Shown here: one piece after another, positions 1 through 8,761 of the stretch
Numbering within the stretch: the first letter of the stretch is position 1
Layout: each line of letters starts with the position of its first letter
NCBI GenBank assembly: GCA_004114245.1
Contig: QZWS01000033.1
Span: 1-36,505 of the forward strand
Reading direction: 5' to 3'
From: Zoopage sp. CT-All
Lineage: Eukaryota; Zoopagomycota; Zoopagomycetes; Zoopagales; Zoopagaceae
DNA: 36,505 nt
Notes under the pieces: generated by a model
Database searches by the model: none
The model's input: the letters and a program-made list of their open reading frames with translations, nothing else
Told to the model about the DNA's origin: nothing
Made by a program: the position numbers and the translations under genes

Positions 1-305
1 CACCCAATACCCCCCCAAGCAAACCACAGAGACCGAAAGTTACTATCATATTATCTTCTGCAAACAGGGATGTTCCTCAGTCTGGCTCTACGCCCCCACA
101 ACCCATAACTGAAAGGAGCATGTTTCAGACAGATGCAGCCACCGGAGACCAACCAAAGCAAGCCGGTTTCCCCAGCAATAGTGATCCACGCAAGGCCAAG
201 ATTGACGAGTCTGCTCTGGGACAATCACAGCCTGGAAATCATCCGCTGTCTGATAATCTGCGCTTGACAGCACTATCTGCGGTTTGCTTGGGGGTAAGTT
301 GGTAG
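1..305 (+). CDS. 3' end of a secreted-type 98-residue-repeat protein gene, cut by the window edge
   Basis: An open frame enters from the left edge and ends at a TAG at 303-305. It encodes the same repeat as the minus-strand gene at 88-1176, with phrases such as PQRPKVTIILSSANRD, TERSMFQTDAATGDQPKQAG and PRKAKIDESALGQSQPGN. After LTALSA it leaves the repeat and reads a short tail (VCLGVSW) through the junction of the inverted repeat. It therefore looks like the 3' end of a convergent sister copy whose 5' part lies outside the window. No known domain is recognised; the sequence is Pro/Gln/Ser-rich and probably disordered. An assembly-made fold-back is the alternative, but the arm is a mosaic of two different repeat copies, which argues against a simple artefact. 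Confidence 0.5.
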   Translation, partial: PNTPPSKPQRPKVTIILSSANRDVPQSGSTPPQPITERSMFQTDAATGDQPKQAGFPSNSDPRKAKIDESALGQSQPGNHPLSDNLRLTALSAVCLGVSW

Positions 306-599
306 AGGATGGTGGGGTCACAGATAGTGCTGTCAAGCGCGGATTATCAGACAGCAGATAATTTCCAGGCTGTGATTGTCCCAGAGCAGACTCATTGATC
401 TTGGCCTTGCGTGGATCACCATTGTTGGGGAAACCGGCTTGCTTTGGTTGGTCTCCGGTGGCTGCATCTGTCTGAAACATGCTCCTTTCAGTTATGGGTT
501 GTGGGGGCGTAGAGCCAGACTGAGGAACATCCCTGTTTGCAGAAGATAATATGATAGTAACTTTCGGTCTCTGTGGTTTGCTTGGGGGGGTATTGGGTG
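1..599. repeat. Large imperfect inverted repeat, arms 1-279 and 321-599, 41-bp spacer
   Basis: Position n pairs with 600-n across both arms without indels. By eye, bases 1-174 are exactly complementary to their partners, while the inner part has about eight mismatches. Within that inner part (about 175-279), arm 1 matches the other tandem unit (about 615-725) with only one difference. Arm 1 is thus a mosaic of the two repeat copies. The arrangement creates two convergent repeat-gene ends. The left window edge lies inside the arm, so its full length is unknown. Confidence 0.9.
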
Positions 600-1176
600 T
601 GAGTGACGGGGTTGCAGATAGTGCTGTCAAGCGCAGATTATCAGACAGCAGATGATTTCCAGGCTGTGATTGTCCCAGAGCAGACTCGTCAATCTTGGCC
701 TTGCGTGGATCACTATTGCTGGGGAAACCGGCTTGCTTTGGTTGGTCTCCGGTGGCTGCATCTGTCTGAAACATGCTCCTTTCAGTTATGGGTTGTGGGG
801 GCGTAGAGCCAGACTGAGAAGCATCCCTGTTTGCAGAAGATAATATAATAGTAACTTTTGGTCTCTGTGGTTTGTCTGGGGTTATGCTAAGAGCAGGTGG
901 CGGGGCCACAGGCTGCAATTGGCCTCGGGTGCTTCTGTCTATCTGAAGTGTTGGGCCAGGCTGAGGAATGTGATTGATTGCTGGTAAAGGCCGCTGTAGT
1001 TGGCCCCCATTGATGGGAGGTATCTCTGGGCGCTTCTTGCGAATGGATGGCAGGGACTCAAGCTGCATGTTGGAATGCGAATGGGGTGCAATGGACGAGG
1101 AAGAAACACCCGCAGCAGAAGCAAGGAAGCACACCACGGTGGCCACGAGCACAAATTGGAGTGTTTTAGATGTCAT
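88..1176 (-). CDS. Secreted Pro/Ser/Gln-rich protein with two 98-residue repeats
   Basis: The frame opens at 1248, but the Met at 1176 begins a convincing signal peptide (MTSKTLQFVLVATVVCFLAS), so I take that start. After a basic, Pro-rich stretch come two near-identical 98-residue units of 294 bp (DNA copies at about 615-895 and 321-614). Each contains KPQRPKVTIILSSANRD, SGSTPPQPITERSMFQTD, PRKAKI and ESALGQSQPGN. There are almost no cysteines and no recognisable domain; a disordered extracellular or wall-associated protein is the best guess. The true C-terminus is uncertain: the frame runs past the centre of the inverted repeat (near 300) and then reads the antisense of the opposite copy down to 88, so the last 60 or so residues are probably not native. 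It is divergent from the secreted gene at 1346, with about 170 bp between starts. Confidence 0.55.
   Translation of the reverse strand: MTSKTLQFVLVATVVCFLASAAGVSSSSIAPHSHSNMQLESLPSIRKKRPEIPPINGGQLQRPLPAINHIPQPGPTLQIDRSTRGQLQPVAPPPALSITPDKPQRPKVTIILSSANRDASQSGSTPPQPITERSMFQTDAATGDQPKQAGFPSNSDPRKAKIDESALGQSQPGNHLLSDNLRLTALSATPSLTPNTPPSKPQRPKVTIILSSANRDVPQSGSTPPQPITERSMFQTDAATGDQPKQAGFPNNGDPRKAKINESALGQSQPGNYLLSDNPRLTALSVTPPSSTNLPPSKPQIVLSSADYQTADDFQAVIVPEQTRQSWPCVDHYCWGNRLALVGLRWLHLSETCSFQLWVVGA
321..895 (-). repeat. Two tandem 294-bp coding repeats
   Basis: The sequence starting at 321 (cagatagtgctgtcaagcg) recurs at 615. The copies are 294 bp apart, exactly 98 codons, so copy-number change would keep the frame. 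They differ at scattered positions only. The second unit ends at about 895, where the match to the unique N-terminal coding region fades. Confidence 0.85.
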
Positions 1177-1345
1177 GAGAGATGACTGCTGGTTGCTTGA
1201 CAATGGTCGTGAATGTGGTTGGTGGATGCCTGCCATGTTGTGGTGCACTTTGGCAAAAAAATTACACGATCTCCCCCCTGACCCACGCTCGCCACCAAAC
1301 TTCTGTCACACGTAACAACCACAATTTCAAATCGATAGACGCATA

Positions 1346-2812
1346 ATGAGAACGCTCGTCTCTATTACTGTGGTCGCAGTCACGGTCCTGGCGAGCCCTG
1401 TCATGCCGGCGTCCATCCTGGGCCAATCTACCGATTCCTCCGCCGCAATAAACCACATAGCCTCCCTTTCAGCGGATATCATCACAAAGATCAATTCATA
1501 TAATCCTGTTGACAGCGTCAAAAACTTTGCGCTGACGAACAAACTTGCTTATCAAAACATCTGTTGGCTTCTTATGAGGAATTTTGCTCACCACTTTGCT
1601 GCCATGGTCTCGTCCTATCGCTCGTTGCATCGGATCAAGCGTGCCTTCATTATTCTCAAGAAGAACATTGCACCACATAACGAGAATTTTGCTATGCCAG
1701 TGCAATTACTCATCCAAGCAGTCGGCCGGCAGAATCTTGCCACGAATCCCCGATTGGTTGCGTCGTTCATTGCTTTCTTATCGGCAATGGAAGCAAAAGA
1801 TGACAAACCATTTTCACTGCATATTACCGCTAGGGATTATTATTTTCTTCTATATCTGACAAAGGATACACCAGGTCATTTCAAGACTATGATTGGAGAT
1901 GATTTTTCGCGCCATATTGAAAACACTTTTTCAAGCAGTGGCCTTGGTATCACTCAGTCATGGAGCGCAGATCAGATATTGTGGTTTTTTGAAGAATACC
2001 TGCCCACTCTATCGCCCCAAGACCCGCCAATTCCTTTCTACCAGGACGACATCACTGCTGCGTGCTGCGCCATAATTGATGCTGTACAGCGTGATGCCAA
2101 CCACCAACCATCAGCGCCGCTCACTCCCACCATCGTTCATACTATACTCACAAGGATGGAGACAGTTAGGTGGACTATTGCTCACAGCTTGTGTCCTATG
2201 AAGCCCGTCCCGCCTGCGGTTTATTTTGTACCGCTTGAATCTCCGCCTCCTCCGTATGAAGGTACCGGCCTACCAACGTGTCTAAAAACGCTACCGAGCA
2301 TCAGCGCCATACTTGCGGGATTCTGGCGAGCATTAGATTCGGCCCCTTCAAATAAGCTACGACAGAGGGCACGCTTATTCCTGAATGATCAGAGCTCCAC
2401 CTGGAGCATATATCAAATTAAATGGTTTGGTTTCAATCCAGAGAGTATATGGCGGCTGGCATTTGTCAATCTCATCGTCGCTCCATACACTATCAAACAT
2501 ATCTACGCACTTGTCCTCAGACTTGTTTACGGAATTGATGAAAACTCAAAAATCAAGCCCAAGGCTACAGAAGTTTATAAGCAGAACGCTGGCGGTGGCT
2601 ATCTTGGTTGGCAGATGCAGCGGCATATTGTGTACGAGCTAGTCCGTGAAAAACGGTATAGACGAGCCGCGGATATTTTCGAATTCCTCAACAACAACGA
2701 GTTGCTTCCTAAGGAGCTGAGTGCGCGGAGCGACGATGTATTGCAAACTATATTATCAGGGAGGTTGGCCAAGAGTGGGAAACTGGCCAGTCTGGGGAGG
2801 GCATTATTTTAG
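1346..2812 (+). CDS. Secreted protein of unknown function (488 aa)
   Basis: The Met at 1346 starts an N-terminal signal peptide (MRTLVSITVVAVTVLASPVM) probably cleaved near the Ala-Ser at residues 22-23. The mature part is about 465 residues, predicted largely alpha-helical, with a Pro-rich patch near residue 300 (ESPPPPYEG) and few cysteines. I recognise no domain. A segment near residues 195-240 (SADQI, then LPTL, then a helix) weakly resembles the C-terminal half of the secreted paralogues at 18,743 and 22,267, so distant kinship is possible but not shown. There is no intron. It converges on the RINT1 gene with 38 bp between stops. Its base composition is more AT-rich than that of the housekeeping genes that follow. 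Confidence 0.75.
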   Translation: MRTLVSITVVAVTVLASPVMPASILGQSTDSSAAINHIASLSADIITKINSYNPVDSVKNFALTNKLAYQNICWLLMRNFAHHFAAMVSSYRSLHRIKRAFIILKKNIAPHNENFAMPVQLLIQAVGRQNLATNPRLVASFIAFLSAMEAKDDKPFSLHITARDYYFLLYLTKDTPGHFKTMIGDDFSRHIENTFSSSGLGITQSWSADQILWFFEEYLPTLSPQDPPIPFYQDDITAACCAIIDAVQRDANHQPSAPLTPTIVHTILTRMETVRWTIAHSLCPMKPVPPAVYFVPLESPPPPYEGTGLPTCLKTLPSISAILAGFWRALDSAPSNKLRQRARLFLNDQSSTWSIYQIKWFGFNPESIWRLAFVNLIVAPYTIKHIYALVLRLVYGIDENSKIKPKATEVYKQNAGGGYLGWQMQRHIVYELVREKRYRRAADIFEFLNNNELLPKELSARSDDVLQTILSGRLAKSGKLASLGRALF

Positions 2813-2850
2813 ACAGCATGCAGCCGATGCGCCAATATACAGTCGATGCA

Positions 2851-5266
2851 TTAGCCTAAATCTGCCCTTCGTGACAGCACCTCGTACACTTCGTCCCCTG
2901 TCAATGCATACACTCCCACCGATTCCAAAAACTCACGCACTGTCGTTGGATCCAATGCGTCCTTTGCCTTTCTGTCTTTCAAATATGGCTTTACAGCATC
3001 GATCAGCTCCGTTGCCGACCAGTCTCCACCCACCACGTTCTTCTCCTTCTCTGTGGCCGGGATTCGCGAAAGCAGATAGCAGGCATCGCGCAGTCGTGGA
3101 TAATATCTCTCTGGCCGTCGCACCCACGAGCCACCTGCACTGCACAGTCCATCGCGAAAGTCAGTGGCGAGTTGAAGGGCACCTGTACGCCCAAAATCGC
3201 GCACAAGGATTAGCCGCGTCCACAAATACTGATCAATGTCTGCTGCAACGCGGCGAAACACGGCGTGCAAGTGCGCTTGGGAGAGAATACGAGCGAGGTG
3301 TGCGATACCACGCGCGAGGTCCGAGAGGGCGTGTCCAAGCTCCGGAGAGATATCGGATGCGTCGGGGGAGCTCGCGCTAGCTACCGTCGCATTGAGTGGC
3401 CATGATCTTCTAAAGTGGATGAGTCGAGAAGGGAATAGGCAAAGGCTCACTTTTTCAGATATGGCGCAAGTGAGGCAGTAACGTCCTTCACCACGCAGCG
3501 ACTGATAACAGCTTCAATGCGAACCACAAGCTCAGAATAATTTTGAATGGCATCATCAAAAATGGACCCGGATACATCATCTGCGATGGCAGCGGATGTA
3601 GAAACGTACGAAATGTTGTGCTGATAGCTGACGGCGGCAACATCGCGCCACATTTCTAGGTAAAAGACGTCCTCTGCCCAATCCACGAGCACTTGCTTGA
3701 CCCACTCGAGCCCATCAATGTACCGTGCTAGACGCTCGATGCCTGCCGCACCTGACGCCTTTTCCTTGTCCTCTGCGGCGACAGCAGTGGCAAGACTAAG
3801 CACGCTCGAGGCGAACCGTGCACGCTCAAAGACGCTGACATGCCGGGCGATTTCCGCCGCATACATGGCAATGACGGGCAGTTGGATATCGGTAAGGAGA
3901 CGTATGCGAGACGCGAGCGATGGCAGCAATCTATACCGGTCGGTGATCGCCTCCAGCAGCGAGACTAATGATTCCGCGGAATGCGTTGGACGCGGACTCG
4001 TATCGCTGTCATCTTCGTTGGAATGCTGGAATGCGTCCGGATCGCCGATAATCTCCGCCAGCCGACTTTGTGCAAATTCATTCTCGCAGGCAACCCAGTG
4101 TCGGAATCTAGACTTTTCCTTGACGAATACGGCCACTGTGCCGGCCCAGTCGCTGCCGTCGAGGGCACGAAATCCATGAGAATCACGCAGCGCGGCGTCA
4201 AATGCCAGCGATTCAGCGATAGTACGGGAGAGCAGCGGCGGGTCGACGAGCACGCGTTCAGCATCGGCGTCCATTTTTGCCATGATGACAGCGACTAGAC
4301 CATCGATGAATAGCTGCTTGATGGAGGGGGCGGTGTTGCGGGGCAGGAGAGGCTGGCACTCGTCATCGAGAAAAATCGCATGATCTCTGATGGCGTCTAA
4401 TGCCCAGGTAAAATACCATTCCGGCTTATCGAGTCTGCTGGTGGGCCGGGATCCAAGGAAGTGGAATTTGAAACGCAAAATGACGGCGGCGAGCATTATA
4501 TCGACGGCCAGCTGGCCCGGGTAGCGGGCTATTCCATCGTTGGAGGAGGCACTGGTTGGAGGAGATGGAGGCAGCAGAAGAGTATCGGCAAATGCGCGTC
4601 TGAATTTGCGCAGCTTCATCTCTGCGAGAATGGACGATGTCCCAGCGGTAAGTTTGATCGGCGACGGCCAGTCCAGCGCCTCGAGGGTTTGCGCGAGACA
4701 GCTAGCGAGAACGGCTGCCAGTGTCTTGTGGAGCGATGCCATTTGCGCCGAAACGTAGGCGTGTGTCTGGGAGGTAGGGGAGATGGTCGAGGAAGCGACG
4801 AGTGACGCGAGCACCGAGTATGTATCCAGTGCACTGCGTGGAGACCGCTCCGCCACTGCCATGGCCCTCTCTCTATCATACAGCCCGGTCAGCAATCCCA
4901 TCGAGAGAGATAAGCCTACACCAGATGCTGTGTGCGAGCAAGTACGTCGAGGTAGCTTCGAGCAACCTGTAGCCGCCGAACACGCTCTAGACGCACGGTA
5001 AGCTCACGCATCGCATCGCCATCGACGCCATCCATGGCTACCACGGCCTCCTGAAGTGCTGAAGACGATGCAGCCAGGGCGACAGAGTTGCTGACCAGCA
5101 CAGAGCTGGTGCGGGTGACGGCATCCCGTACCCTGGTCTCACACTTTGCCAGCTCCGCCTTGGCCTTGGCCATCTCTTCTGCATAATTCTCCAGTAGATG
5201 GGCGCATTGGGCAAGAGAATCGGCGGATGACAGCAGCGCGTTGATGCTGGCCGTTGTTGTCGTCAT
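2851..5266 (-). CDS. RINT1: RINT1/Tip20 family vesicle-tethering subunit (three exons, 775 aa)
   Basis: Exons (minus strand): 5266-4920, 4872-3451, 3409-2851; introns of 47 and 41 nt, and the frame closes to 776 codons including stop. The family belongs to the Dsl1/NRZ tether that captures Golgi-derived COPI vesicles at the ER with Sec39/NAG and Dsl1/ZW10. Visible family signatures: an N-terminal coiled coil in exon 1, the LEALDWP segment early in exon 2, the characteristic KPEWYFTWALDAI block followed by FLDDECQPLL, and FRHWVACENEFAQ further on. The 775-residue length suits a family of roughly 700-800. In-frame Mets at 5350 and 5311 lie upstream, but they would overlap the divergent Pom33 gene, so I prefer 5266, which leaves 43 bp between the two ATGs. 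Family assignment is firm; the exact start is not. Confidence 0.87.
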
Positions 5267-5309
5267 CTGATTGGCTGGCTGACAGACTGTTCGCCTCAGC
5301 CCAGCCGCC

Positions 5310-6116
5310 ATGTCTGCGTCCCCACTGCTCAATGTTGTGCTCTCGCTCAAATCGCTGTGGTGGTTCGGCCATGTCCTTACTCTCGCCAGCTCCCTGCGCT
5401 TCTACCTCTCCTTCTCGAGCACCGCCTATACCTGGGCGCTGCTCGGGGTGCTGACATCGTACGGCTGCATTTTATACAAGTCGTACGCACGGGCCGCCGT
5501 CACTGTGGAAAACGTGTGGCGAGCAATGCGCGACGAAAATCTACACTACTTGATTCTGGGTGCAATGTGGCTGGTATTAGCGGATGTGTGCTTTGCGGCG
5601 CTGGTGCCGTACGCGACCTTTTCGGTATTCCATGCGGTTACATATGCGGCGACGACCATTCTCCCAGCCGTGCTCCTGTCCCCCACGCCAGAAGCGGACG
5701 GGCAAGATGCCGATCCGGATATGCCTGAGGAAGATACGCGACATGTGCTCGTAACGGCCCTTGATCGCGCTGACGCGTTCCTGCGGCGGTATTACACGGC
5801 GGCTATTGAGCAGACCTCGACGTGGGAAATCACCGCGATTCCCGCCTCGCTCTTTCTCTCTGTCATCACGCTCCAAGGCGGGCTTGTTCCGCTCGCATGC
5901 TACTGTGCCTTCCTCTACACGCGGTACAAGTACTCACCGGTCACCCGTGCAGTATGCGCCAGGACGCGGGAGTGGCTCGACGGGCGGCTGCTAAGCGGGA
6001 GGGTGCCGCCGGCAGTGGAGAACGGCTACGTGTTGTTCAAGGACTTACTGGGCAAGGTAGCGCCAAAGGTGCCGGGTGACGGCGCGCAAACACCTAGCAG
6101 GCGGCGGCAGCATTAG
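5310..6116 (+). CDS. POM33: TMEM33/Pom33 family membrane protein (268 aa)
   Basis: A multi-pass protein of the Pom33/Per33/TMEM33/Tts1 family, which shapes ER tubules and associates with nuclear pore complexes. Hydrophobic segments appear near residues 10-32, 36-55, 80-100, 105-130 and 175-205. Recognisable features are the VENVWRAMRDENLHYLILGAMWL stretch and the Pro/Phe-rich helix around VPYATFSVFHAVTY; the tail is hydrophilic. Family length (about 250-280) fits. No intron. The ATG at 5310 lies in a CATG that is also a possible start of the opposite RINT1 frame, making this a very tight divergent pair. The next gene begins 34 bp after its stop on the same strand. Confidence 0.75.
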   Translation: MSASPLLNVVLSLKSLWWFGHVLTLASSLRFYLSFSSTAYTWALLGVLTSYGCILYKSYARAAVTVENVWRAMRDENLHYLILGAMWLVLADVCFAALVPYATFSVFHAVTYAATTILPAVLLSPTPEADGQDADPDMPEEDTRHVLVTALDRADAFLRRYYTAAIEQTSTWEITAIPASLFLSVITLQGGLVPLACYCAFLYTRYKYSPVTRAVCARTREWLDGRLLSGRVPPAVENGYVLFKDLLGKVAPKVPGDGAQTPSRRRQH

Positions 6117-6150
6117 GGCAGTCACATAAAGCAGTTCATCACGTGTAGTC

Positions 6151-7047
6151 ATGTCTCGCCATCGCGCCGCTCGCGTGGCCCTGCTTATCCCGGCCGCCGG
6201 TGTCGCCGTATGGGCCATCTCCGCGCAGCGAAAACCGCGTAATGCTTCCCCGGCCCTCACACCAGCCGCCTTCATCCCGCTGACGCTGACCGACACGCGC
6301 CGCATCACGCCATCCGTACAGCAGCTCACCTTTGCCCTGGCCGCTGCTCCGCCTGCTCCTGTGCATGTCCCGCACGCGGTATGGGTCAAGGACGACACTA
6401 TGCAGATCGCGCGACCATACACCCCCATCTCGGATGCATCCGACTCGCCACACAAGTTGGTTGTTGCCATACGAGACTATCCCGGCAAGGGCCAAATGTC
6501 TTCGATGCTTTGTAGGAAGCGTGTCGGGGATGTTCTGGAATGGCGTGGACCCGTTCCGTCCTCTTCTTGGTCGCTGGAAGTCTCTCCTGCAAACCAGTCG
6601 TTGCTGTTGATTGCTGGCGGGACGGGCATCACGCCCATGTACCAGATTATTCGGGCAGCGCTGTGTGACCGTGGCAGCACGCGTCGCATTCGGTTGCTAT
6701 ACGCCAATCGAAGTGCAGATGATGTCTTGCTGCGGCGTGAGCTGGACGAGCTGGCGGCGCAGCATCCCCAGCGACTGCAGATCACCTATTTTATCGAGCA
6801 GAGCGCGCCCGCTGCCACACCCTCCGTCATTCCAGGTCAAATATCAGCCGACGTTCTGCGCAATGAGGCAGCCGTGATCTCACCTCCGACTGCCATTCCC
6901 TCGTCCTCGCCTTATATTCTCGTCTGCGGTCCAGATGGGTTGATGCGCCATGTCTGCGGCACCAAACCCACCGACCACCACCAAGGCCCTGTCACTGGCA
7001 TCCTTGGCGCGCTCGGTTACTCTAGCACCGACGTGCACAAGCTATAG
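6151..7047 (+). CDS. NADH-cytochrome b5 reductase-like flavoprotein (298 aa)
   Basis: FAD/NAD(P)-binding oxidoreductase of the ferredoxin-NADP reductase superfamily, closest in layout to membrane-anchored cytochrome b5 reductases (Mcr1/Cbr1/Pga3 group), which pass electrons from NADH to cytochrome b5 for lipid desaturation and sterol synthesis. Visible: an N-terminal hydrophobic anchor (about residues 8-24), the FAD motif RPYTPIS near residue 90, the flavin-phosphate loop GKGQMSSML near 112, the nucleotide-binding GGTGITPMYQI near 155, and the CGPDG motif near residue 256 that closes the NADH site. Length matches the family. One exon. The C-terminus lacks the usual final Phe and ends in HKL, which is slightly atypical. 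It converges with VPS4, 41 bp apart. Confidence 0.85.
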   Translation: MSRHRAARVALLIPAAGVAVWAISAQRKPRNASPALTPAAFIPLTLTDTRRITPSVQQLTFALAAAPPAPVHVPHAVWVKDDTMQIARPYTPISDASDSPHKLVVAIRDYPGKGQMSSMLCRKRVGDVLEWRGPVPSSSWSLEVSPANQSLLLIAGGTGITPMYQIIRAALCDRGSTRRIRLLYANRSADDVLLRRELDELAAQHPQRLQITYFIEQSAPAATPSVIPGQISADVLRNEAAVISPPTAIPSSSPYILVCGPDGLMRHVCGTKPTDHHQGPVTGILGALGYSSTDVHKL

Positions 7048-7088
7048 CATCATAACCATACTTGCTCTTGTATTACAATACACCCTCA

Positions 7089-8448
7089 TCACCCCTCCTG
7101 GCCAAAGTCTTCGGTAAACTCGCGATGCTTGACCAAATCCGCCTCATTCACCGTCGGCTTGCTCGTCTCCGCCGCCCGCATAAAGTCCCGCACCGTCAGT
7201 GCCGGCTCAAGCAGCTCATGGCCATCCACATCGTGCCAGGTCATTTCCATCGCGCCGGCATCGCCTGGGGAGCACGGCGTCAAGTACTCTTTCACCGCGC
7301 CTGCATCATCTCGGCTTGGTGCTGACACGCGCTTAAAGTGCGTCGCAGACTGGATCTTACGGATCGGCTGGTATAGTGCCTCGCGCACCAGCGTCTCGAT
7401 ATCCGCGCCCGAGAACCCCTCCGTCTTTTCTGCCAACACCCGATAGTCCGACGGCTGCAGCGCGTGTGGCGTCGACCCAATGTGGATCGGGAACATGGAC
7501 GCTCGCGCCGCAATCTCCGGCAACGGGATATGGATGCGTTTCTCGAATCGCCGCCGAATGGCCGAGTCCAGCATCCAAGGAATATTGGTGGCGCCCAGCA
7601 CCAGGATCCCGTCCGACAGGTCCCCAATGCCGTTCATCTGCACCAGAAACTCCGTCTTGATGCGCCGGCTCGCCTCGCTCTCGCCCTCCCCCCGCGTCCC
7701 GCACAGCGCGTCAATCTCGTCAATGAATATGATTGCCGGCTTGTTCTCTCGTGCCATGGCAAAGAGATTCTTCACCAGCTTCTCCGACTCGCCCATCCAC
7801 TTGGACACCAGGTCGGCCGAGGACACGGCGAAGAACGTGGAATTGGCCTCGGTCGCCACTGCCTTGGCAAGATACGACTTGCCAGTCCCCGGCGGCCCAT
7901 ACAGCAGAATGCCCTTCCATGGCTTGCGCTTGCCAACATACAGCTGCGGGAACTTGACCGGCAGGATGACGGTCTCCTGCAGCGCCGCCTTGGCGCCCTC
8001 CAGCCCAGCAACATCGCTCCAATGCACGTTCGGCTTGACAGACAGAATGGCATTCTCCAGCCCCGCACGGAGCTTGCCCGTCTCGACGTCGGCGGCATCC
8101 TCGCCCTTCTTGGCAGTCTTGCTGGCGCCATTCATCGGGGGCGCCTCCTCCCCGGCCTCCTTTGCCGCCGCCTGCCTGGCCAGATACTCCTTCAGCTTCT
8201 CTGCGCGCTCCAAATACTCGGTGAATTTTTTGCGAATGGCATCCCGGTTGCGCTCGTTCTTCTCGTACTTCATGGCCGCGAGGAAGAAGTCCAGCGAGTT
8301 GGAGTACAGCCGGTACGCGTCCGCGTAGTTGCCGCGCGTGTCCTCATCCGTTGCGCGCTTGACCAGGTCAATTCCTTTCTAGGGCACTTTAGCTGGCTGT
8401 TGGATGAGAAGCGCCGCGGCCTACGCCGAGAAAGTCGACCTGGGCCAT
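7089..8448 (-). CDS. VPS4: VPS4 AAA ATPase, ESCRT-III disassembly (two exons, 437 aa)
   Basis: Exon 1 (8448-8425) encodes only MAQVDFLG; a 46-nt intron (GTAGGC...CCTAG) follows; exon 2 is 8378-7089. Joining them gives [18 protein letters not shown]..., a proper MIT-domain start, and a total of 437 residues, the usual VPS4 length. The MIT domain (about 1-80) binds ESCRT-III tails. The AAA core has Walker A GPPGTGKS (169-176), the pore-loop region SKWMGESEK, Walker B IIFIDEID (224-231), and the second region of homology with [20 protein letters not shown], which supplies the arginine fingers. The family C-terminal helix ends in EDFGQEG. It powers disassembly of ESCRT-III in endosomal sorting, cytokinesis and membrane repair. 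Divergent from UTP25. Confidence 0.96.
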
Positions 8449-8761
8449 GTGATGGCAAGATCCAGTAGTCAGACGGCGACTCGGCGATGGCCCGTAGCTA
8501 ACCGTATGGATGCTCATATATGTATTGCCCGATGTGTGCCGTAAGACGGGTGATATTTATTTATTAATTAATGGCTACCCAATGCTACTAGTTGTTTTGG
8601 CACTGTGAGCCACACTGCTGGCATACTACTATCGCGATTTGACATCCACTCTTCGTTATAGTCTCTTCCGCGTCTATGGGCTGCCCGGTTGGATTGAGCA
8701 ATGCCAGTGTGGCACGTTGAGCAGTGGTGTGGTACTGTGATTTTTGTTTCTGAAGCGCCAG
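8449..8761. other. Divergent intergenic region between VPS4 and UTP25
   Basis: No gene with support lies in these 313 bases. The region must hold both promoters. The only notable feature is an AT-rich run near 8551-8573 (tatttatttattaattaatg). Short open frames on the minus strand here show no protein-like signature. Confidence 0.5.

Noticed and set aside
1-599. Terminal inverted repeats of a mobile element
   Set aside because: The arms are coding repeats of a host secreted gene family; there is no transposase, no flanking target duplication and no internal element.
1346-2812. Firm membership of the 488-residue secreted protein in the 18,743/22,267 family
   Set aside because: Only a weak helical pattern is shared; the strongly conserved N-terminal block of that family is absent.
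7464-8468. 334-residue plus-strand open frame across VPS4
   Set aside because: Antisense to the conserved VPS4 coding exon; its composition (Arg/Leu/His-rich, no domain) is that of a mirror frame in GC-rich coding DNA.
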